A stretch of 64,000 bases of DNA. It comes from Acanthosepion esculentum (taxonomy: Eukaryota; Mollusca; Cephalopoda; Sepiida; Sepiidae). The translations under genes were made by a program, and so were the position numbers. The notes under the pieces are model-generated. The model had not been told where the DNA came from and did not search any database. It saw nothing but the letters and a program-made list of their open reading frames with translations. This document shows positions 56,797 to 64,000 of the stretch, piece after piece (within the stretch, counting starts at the first letter, position 1; each line of letters opens with the position of its first letter). The stretch spans positions 56,919,246 to 56,983,245 of the forward strand of contig OZ038479.1 of the NCBI GenBank assembly GCA_964036315.1. Reading direction: 5' to 3'.

Positions 56797-57877
56797 AATC
56801 AGAAGACTTGCCAGGATTTGTTAGCAGCAAACATGATGCAAATGACACTGTCTTGGTGGCAGATTCAGATGAAAAACTGAAAAGTAATTGTAGAGAGGAT
56901 AGTTGATGTCAGCAAGAGAAAAGGACTAAGAGAATTAGAGGACCTGCCAGGATTTGTTATCAGCAGACATTACATTAACAACAAACATGATGCAGATGAC
57001 ACTGTCTTGGTGGCAGATTCAGAGGAAAAACTGAAAAGTAATTGTAGAGAGTATAGTTGATGTCTGCAAGAGAAAAGGACTAAGAGAATTAGAGGACCTG
57101 CCAGGATTTGTTATCAGCAGACATTACATTAACAACAAACATGATGCAGATGACACTGTCTTGGTGGCAGATTCAGATGAAAAACTGAAAAGTAATTGTA
57201 GAGAGGATAGTTGATGTCAGCAAGAGAAAAGGACTAAGAGAATTAGAGGACCTGCCAGGATTTGTTATCAGCAGACATTACATTAACAACAAACATGATG
57301 CAGATGACACTGTCTTGGTGGCAGATTCAGATGAAAAACTGAAAAGTAATTGTAGAGAGGATAGTTGATGTCAGCAAGAGAAAAGGACTAAGAGAATTAG
57401 AGGACCTGCCAGGATTTGTTATCAGCAGACATTACATTAACAACAAACATGATGCAGATGACACTGTCTTGGTGGCAGATTCAGATGAAAAACTGAAAAG
57501 TAATTGTAGAGAGGATAGTTGATGTCAGCAAGAGAAAAGGACTAAGAGAATTAGAGGACCTGCCAGGATTTGTTATCAGCAGACATTACATTAACAACAA
57601 ACATGATGCAAATGACACTGTCTTGGTGGCAGATTCAGATGAAAAACTGAAAAGTAATTGTGGAGAGGATAGTTGATGTCAGCAAGAGAAAAGGACTAAG
57701 AGAATTAGAGGACCTGCCAGGATTTGTTATCAGCAGACATTACATTAACAACAAACATGATGCAGATGACACTGTCTTGGTGGCAGATTCAGATGAAAAA
57801 CTGAAAAGTAATTGTAGAGAGCATAGTTGATGTCAGCAAGAGAAAAGAACTAAGAGAAGTAGAAGACCTGCTAAATT
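56797..57877 (+). repeat. 154-bp satellite, block 1 (7 units)
   Basis: Seven units; ACTGTCTTGG occurs at 56847, 57001, 57155, 57309, 57463, 57617 and 57771, always 154 apart. The first unit has a deletion (GTTAGCAGCAAACATG). Each unit reads RELEDLPGFVISRHYINN, then KHDADDTVLVADSDEKLK, and in another phase VERIVDVSKRKGL, so it derives from the catalytic segment of a non-LTR reverse transcriptase with a frameshift. Because 154 is not a multiple of three, the array cannot be one long coding region. Confidence 0.95.
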
Positions 57878-58440
57878 GATTATTTTTCCTTTTTTGTAAA
57901 TTACAAGAAAATAATAAATATTGTCTCGGCAGAAGAACAATATAAATTAATTTTCTGTTTATATTACATAATTTTTATTACAGTTATTAAATTAATAATT
58001 TATAATATTAAATGGGTGAATTAACAATGTTTGAAAAGAAATTAAAAACAAAAATTTTATTTTGAACTAAAGCAGACTTTAAAACTCAAAAACTTTATGT
58101 AAAGTTTGAGAACTGAGTAGAAACTTGCTCATTTTTTTTTTTTAATTTTAGTTTTATTGATAATTTAAATCAATAAATATTTATATTGTTTTGTCATTAG
58201 TACCAGGAATGGAAAATTATGTTTTAAGCAAAAAAAATCTAAAGAATTGTTTGTGGAATTGGAAATTGTTAAAAATTCTCCAATGCCGATTCCAATGTCC
58301 CCAAATGTTCCAATATTTTTGAATCCCAATTCCCATTAATTGTCCCATCACTAGTTATCAATCATCAGACATTACATTAATGGCAATCATGATGCAGATG
58401 ATACTCTCTTGATTGTATTAAACCAGCGTGTGGTTATAAA
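57878..58440. repeat. Spacer with an isolated RT-segment relic
   Basis: At 58350-58420, CATCAGACATTACATTAATG and GATGCAGATGATACTCTCTT are a diverged single copy of the unit's reverse-transcriptase segment (DADDT motif kept). The rest is AT-rich. Confidence 0.65.
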
Positions 58441-59195
58441 GGAAAGAAGAAACAAGGATTAAAATTTCAACAGCATGTATTCATCAATTTTCAAAATATA
58501 TGCACAATTCTCAATGCCAGCATTCGTACCTGCGTGAAAATGATTTATCTGTTGTGGGTGCCCCAGGATGAGTTCATAAAGTATACACAGTTGGTTGCAT
58601 GAGCAGGGTGTCGTTGGTGGGTTTGATCTGCGGTGAGGCTTAGTCAGATGCATTTGGTTGGTTGATTGACCAAGGGCATGGTGGTGACAACAAGAGAGGC
58701 TTGGTGTGTGACAATGTAGCTTGGTCAAGTGGAATGTCTCTATTGGATTCTGGTCGAATGGGAGATCAAACAAAAATGCCATTCTGTGTGTGAAGAGATA
58801 GGTGTAGCTTGATCAAGCAGAAATATGTGTTGGGTTGATTGACTGGAAACATTGTGGAGATGTTGAAAGCACATAGGTGTAGACAGCCAGCCTGTCAAGT
58901 GAGTTCTGGATGTGAAGAGGTGGATGAAGTCAAGAATCTTGTTGCCCTCACTGTGGATTGACTGGGATTGCCCTGGTGATGACATGATGTGTGATCATGG
59001 TGATGATGATGATGAGCATGATGATGATGAGAACCCACTGTTATCAACAGCTGGCCTGTCAGCCAGGTTCTGTGTCCATTGTTTATGATGGGCTTTCTTT
59101 TAAGCAAATCTGGTTTCTCCCAGGAGGGTTTTTTTTTTTTTTTTTTTTTTTTGGTGGCAAAGTTTGTGATCAGCTATTGCATTTTATGAGATAAC
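58441..59195. other. Spacer with (GAT)n and poly(T)
   Basis: A GATGAT-type microsatellite lies at 58990-59035 and a T-run at 59130-59152. The His-rich minus-strand frame is an artefact of the microsatellite. Nothing else is recognised. Confidence 0.55.
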
Positions 59196-60420
59196 TAAAA
59201 AGTCCTTACTATTTGTCATGTCTTGTGGGAAGAAGTTATCACTGATATGCAAATGAATGTGCCATGTACCAGGAAATCAGTGAGGGTGCGGACAGTTGTG
59301 TTGTGCACAAACATCAGTCATACAATGGTGAGAAAACATGGCGGTGTCAAAGCAACTCATTCGTGGTTGTTTGCTTGACGTGTTTAAAGTGAGCTTGTCT
59401 GCAACCACATAAAGTCACCAAATATGTCAAGCCTTTGAGGGTAATGCTGCAAAGGAATGCGCTGCTAGACATTGGTTCCAGAAGTTCAGGTTATCAGATC
59501 TGTCCCTTTGTGGTGAATACAACAGTGGTTGGCCACAGGTCCTGGCTGATGAGGCCATAGAGGAAAAACAACAGCCACACCTATGGTGAGCTTGCCGAAT
59601 GCTTCCAGGTTTCTGATGTAACAGACTTCACCGACACTGCATAGGAAAAATATAAAAGTTGGACAAGTGGGTACTCCACACACTATCAGAAAGCAACAAG
59701 CGAGAGCGTATTTCTTGTTGCTTTCTTGGCATCACAACATACCCATATTTAATCAAGTGATCACCATTGACAAAAAGTGAATTCTGTATGACACTCTCAA
59801 ATATGCCAGACATTGGTTTTCACCACAGGACTCTGTGCCCCACACCACAGCATCTCTACACCCACAGAAGATCATGCTCTGTATCTAGGGAACTAGTCAA
59901 CAAGTGGTGCACTGTGAGCTGCTACTAATGGGCCAGTCCATCATTACAGACATTGTACTTGTAGCAGTTGGAATGTGTGCAACAGCAGTCACTGAAGCTG
60001 AAGGAACCAGCATTAGTTAATTGCACGGATGTGCTGTTCCTCCATGACAATGACAGCCTCATGTGGGTGCAGATAGCCATACAGTGACTTGGCTGGGAGA
60101 CAGTGTGAAATCCATCTTACTCTCTGGACCTTGCGCCAACAGATTAAGACCTCTTCCATTCCCTGGACAACCGCCTTCATGTGAAATCCATTGCAAATAA
60201 TGCAGATATGCAGAAGGCACTCTCAGACTTCTTTCTGCACAAGACACATGATTTTGACTCCTGGAGCATTGTGCAGGTGGAGACACATTGACAAAAAATT
60301 TTGGATGTTGATAGGGGTTACGTTGAGAACTATTGGTATGTCAAACTTGCTGTATACCTTTTTTTCTAATAAATAAAAAATGACAAGAATGTTTTTGGTT
60401 AATTGTAGATTTTTGTGAGG
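59196..60420 (+). pseudogene. Decayed mariner element within the satellite
   Basis: The plus strand reads ECAARHWFQKFRLSDLSL (helix-turn-helix region), QVLADEAIEE and, in changing frames, an LGWE region followed by HLTLWTLRQQIKTSSI-like text in place of the usual PPYSPDLAPTDY, then SLDNRLHVKSIANNADMQKA and a KTHDFDSWSI-like end. Many frameshifts. Possible terminal repeats are AAAAGTCCTTACTATTTGTC near 59199 and AAAAATGACAAGAATGTTTTT-like text (split) near 60376-60396. Confidence 0.7.
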
Positions 60421-60544
60421 ATTTGATTTCTGGACCAGTTGTGATTCTTGAAGCATCTGCCCAGAAGACGACTATTTTTATGTTGCTTTTTTAGTGCTCA
60501 CATTCAACTGACATGTAGAGCGAATCAGAAAAAGATCTAATTTG
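60421..60544. other. Spacer between mariner and satellite
   Basis: Nothing recognised. Confidence 0.5.
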
Positions 60545-63500
60545 CAGTAGCAGATTCAGATGAAAAACTGAAAGGTAATTGTAGAGAGGATAGTTGATGT
60601 CAGCAATTGAAAAGGACTCAGAGAATTAGAGGACCTGCCAGGATTTGTTATCAGCAGACATTACATTAACAACAAACATGATGCAGATGACACTGTCTTG
60701 GTGGCAGATTCAGATGAAAAACTGAAAAGTAATTGTAGAGAGGATAGTTGATGTCAGCAAGAGAAAAGGACTAAGAGAATTAGAGGACCTGCCAGGATTT
60801 GTTAACAGCAGACATTACATTAACAACAAACATGATGCAGATGACACTGTCTTGGTGGCAGATTCAGATGAAAAACTGAAAAGTAATTGTAGAGAGGATA
60901 GTTGATGTCAGCAAGAGAAAAGGACTAAGAGAATTAGAGGACCTGCCAGGATTTGTTATCAGCAGACATTACATTAACAACAAACATGATGCAGGTGACA
61001 CTGTCTTGGTGGCAGATTCAGATGAAAAACTGAAAAGTAATTGTAGAGAGGATAGTTGATGTCAGCAAGAGAAAAGGACTAAGAGAATTAGAGGACCTGC
61101 CAGGATTTGTTATCAGCAGACATTACATTAACAACAAACATGATGCAGGTGACACTGTCTTGGTGGCAGATTCAGATGAAAAACTGAAAAGTAATTGTAG
61201 AGAGGATAGTTGATGTCAGCAAGAGAAAAGGACTAAGAGAATTAGAGGACCTGCCAGGATTTGTTATCAGCAGACATTACATTAACAACAAACATGATGC
61301 AGGTGACACTGTCTTGGGGGCAGATTCAGATGAAAAACTGAAAAGTAATTGTAGAGAGGATAGTTGATGTCAGCAAGAGAAAAGGACTAAGAGAATTAGA
61401 GGACCTGCCAGGATTTGTTATCAGCAGACATTACATTAACAACAAACATGACACAGATGACACTGTCTTGGGGGCAGATTCAGATGAAAAACTGAAAAGT
61501 AATTGTAGAGAGGATAGTTGATGTCAGCAAGAGAAAAGGACTAAGAGAATTAGAGGACCTGCCAGGATTTGTTATCAGCAGACATTACATTAACAACAAA
61601 CATGATGCAGGTGACACTGTCTTGGTGGCAGATTCAGATGAAAAACTGAAAAGTAATTGTAGAGAGGATAGTTGATGTCAGCAAGAGAAAAGGACTAAGA
61701 GAATTAGAGGACCTGCCAGGATTTGTTATCAGCAGACATTACATTAACAACAAACATGATGCAGGTGACACTGTCTTGGTGGCAGATTCAGATGAAAAAC
61801 TGAAAAGTAATTGTAGAGAGGATAGTTGATGTCAGCAAGAGAAAAGGACTAAGAGAATTAGAGGACCTGCCAGGATTTGTTATCAGCAGACATTACATTA
61901 ACAACAAACATGATGCAGGTGACACTGTCTTGGGGGCAGATTCAGATGAAAAACTGAAAAGTAATTGTAGAGAGGATAGTTGATGTCAGCAAGAGAAAAG
62001 GACTAAGAGAATTAGAGGACCTGCCAGGATTTGTTATCAGCAGACATTACATTAACAACAAACATGACACAGATGACACTGTCTTGGGGGCAGATTCAGA
62101 TGAAAAACTGAAAAGTAATTGTAGAGAGGATAGTTGATGTCAGCAAGAGAAAAGGACTAAGAGAATTAGAGGACCTGCCAGGATTTGTTATCAGCAGACA
62201 TTACATTAACAACAAACATGATGCAGGTGACACTGTCTTGGTGGCAGATTCAGATGAAAAACTGAAAAGTAATTGTAGAGAGGATAGTTGATGTCAGCAA
62301 GAGAAAAGGACTAAGAGAATTAGAGGACCTGCCAGGATTTGTTATCAGCAGACATTACATTAACAACAAACATGACACAGATGACACTGTCTTGGGGGCA
62401 GATTCAGATGAAAAACTGAAAAGTAATTGTAGAGAGGATAGTTGATGTCAGCAAGAGAAAAGGACTAAGAGAATTAGAGGACCTGCCAGGATTTGTTATC
62501 AGCAGACATTACATTAACAACAAACATGATGCAGGTGACACTGTCTTGGTGGCAGATTCAGATGAAAAACTGAAAAGTAATTGTAGAGAGGATAGTTGAT
62601 GTCAGCAAGAGAAAAGGACTAAGAGAATTAGAGGACCTGCCAGGATTTGTTATCAGCAGACATTACATTAACAACAAACATGATGCAGGTGACACTGTCT
62701 TGGTGGCAGATTCAGATGAAAAACTGAAAAGTAATTGTAGAGAGGATAGTTGATGTCAGCAAGAGAAAAGGACTAAGAGAATTAGAGGACCTGCCAGGAT
62801 TTGTTATCAGCAGACATTACATTAACAACAAACATGACACAGATGACACTGTCTTGGGGGCAGATTCAGATGAAAAACTGAAAAGTAATTGTAGAGAGGA
62901 TAGTTGATGTCAGCAAGAGAAAAGGACTAAGAGAATTAGAGGACCTGCCAGGATTTGTTATCAGCAGACATTACATTAACAACAAACATGACACAGATGA
63001 CACTGTCTTGGGGGCAGATTCAGATGAAAAACTGAAAAGTAATTGTAGAGAGGATAGTTGATGTCAGCAAGAGAAAAGGACTCAGAGAATTAGAGGACCT
63101 GCCAGGATTTGTTATCAGCAGACATTACATTAACAACAAACATGATGCAGATGACACTGTCTTGGTGGCAGATTCAGATGAAAAACTGAAAAGTAATTGT
63201 AGAGAGGATAGTTGATGTCAGCAAGAGAAAAGGACTAAGAGAATTAGAGGACCTGCCAGGATTTGTTATCAGCAGACATTACATTAACAACAAACATGAT
63301 GCAGATGACACTGTCTTGGTGGCAGATTCAGATGAAAAACTGAAAAGTAATTGTAGAGAGGATAGTTGATGTCAGCAAGAGAAAAGGACTAAGAGAATTA
63401 GAGGACCTGCCAGGATTTGTTATCAGCAGACATTACATTAACAACAAACATGACACAGATGACACTGTCTTGGGGGCAGATTCAGATGAAAAACTGAAAA

Positions 63501-63690
63501 GTAATTGTAGAGAGGATAGTTGATGTCAGCAATTGAAAAGGACTCAGAGAATTAGAGGACCTGCCAGGATTTGTTATCAGCAAACATTACAATAACAAAC
63601 AGATGACGCTGTCTTGTTGGCAGATTCAAATGAAAAACTGAAAAGATCTTCTAGGGAGCATAGTTGATGTAAGCAACAGAAACGGACGAT
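60545..63690 (+). repeat. 154-bp satellite, block 2 (about 21 units)
   Basis: ACTGTCTTGG recurs every 154 bp from 60692 to 63464 (19 sites), with a partial first unit before and a diverged last unit after (GACGCTGTCTTGTTGG near 63610). Units differ at a few positions: type A GATGCAGATG..GGTGG, type B GATGCAGGTG..GGTGG, B' GATGCAGGTG..GGGGG and C GACACAGATG..GGGGG. The order from 60692 is A A B B B' C B B B' C B C B B C C A A C. Confidence 0.95.
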
Positions 63691-63799
63691 ATATCAAATA
63701 AGAGAACACATACTTAAACGCACAGAAAGTCTTAGTGGCCGTGGGAAAACATCATGCATAGATTTCTGCAGAATGCCAAGAAATGTAATAATTTTAAAT
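63691..63799. other. Spacer before module 6
   Basis: Nothing recognised. The satellite ends about 110 bp before the next 5' module. Confidence 0.5.
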
Positions 63800-64000
63800 A
63801 CAAGGAACCAAATCTTGTCTAACACCGCTTAATTTCTTTTGTACTCATAATTATATCAAGCGAAATATTTTTCTAAAAAGTAATTTCACATTTGTATCGT
63901 GTTTTTCCATTTATAATTCTTTGTGTAATTCGTTTCATCTTCGACATTATTCTATGAACAATACAAAAATTGCGTAGGTTGGTAGTGAATATCAACAAAA
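63800..64000 (+). promoter_or_regulatory. Zinc-finger 5' module 6, cut by window end
   Basis: Starts ACAAGGAACCAAATCTTG, then CTAACACCGCTTAATTTC and the shared TTCGTTTCATCTTCGAC stretch. The donor would lie beyond position 64000. It predicts another zinc-finger exon downstream of the window. Confidence 0.6.

Noticed and set aside
58895..59107. His-rich protein frame on the minus strand
   Set aside because: Encoded by the GAT microsatellite and flanking spacer.
56797..63690. CRISPR-like array
   Set aside because: The whole 154-bp unit repeats with no variable spacers, in eukaryotic sequence; it is a satellite.

Overview
The window looks like AT-rich nuclear DNA of a cephalopod mollusc, most likely an octopus. 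This is inferred from a tandem cluster of intron-containing C2H2 zinc-finger genes embedded in tRNA-derived SINEs, non-LTR retrotransposon remnants (including a Tx1-like piece), mariner and Penelope-like fragments, many inverted-repeat MITEs and long (TA)n tracts. There are no bacterial operons, ribosome-binding sites or phage genes. No species can be proved without a search.

The backbone is a head-to-tail family of paralogous zinc-finger genes, all on the + strand. Each unit consists of (i) a conserved 5' module that begins near ACAAGGAACCAAATCTTG and ends at a GTAAGT splice donor, (ii) an AT-rich intron of 2-12 kb, (iii) a conserved intron end with a TTCACAG acceptor, and (iv) one terminal exon carrying all the fingers, followed by decayed fingers and a 3' UTR. 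Six 5' modules are visible (5058, 22339, 28338, 37996, 49239, 63800) but only four finger exons: 14 fingers at 17892-19160, 11 at 32542-33516, 6 at 43929-44453 and 9 at 51545-52426. The module at 22339 has no finger exon of its own and carries a 165-bp insertion. The last module belongs to a gene beyond the window. A block of about 2.1 kb ending just past the first module (3508-5640) recurs at 20784-23145, so this part of the cluster grew by segmental duplication.

Introns and spacers are mostly mobile-element debris. 12.05-15.66 kb holds a degraded minus-strand non-LTR element (endonuclease and reverse transcriptase) interrupted by a SINE and a MITE. 36 kb has a Tx1-like fragment. 45.1-47.2 kb has a reverse-transcriptase remnant, a mariner C-terminal half and a Penelope GIY-YIG remnant in a row. 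Two complete and several partial copies of a palindromic element are present; its arms match the tail of the Penelope remnant and its loop carries tRNA-like A and B boxes.

The right end (56.8-63.7 kb) is a satellite-like array of 154-bp units, about 28 copies in two blocks. The unit encodes, with a frameshift, the catalytic ADD segment of a non-LTR reverse transcriptase, so a mobile-element palm domain has become a satellite with an emerging four-unit higher-order repeat. A decayed mariner copy sits between the blocks.

The zinc-finger proteins are expected to be nuclear DNA-binding proteins. Their framework residues are nearly constant while base-contact positions vary. No effector domain is visible, and regulation can only be inferred from the conserved 5' modules.
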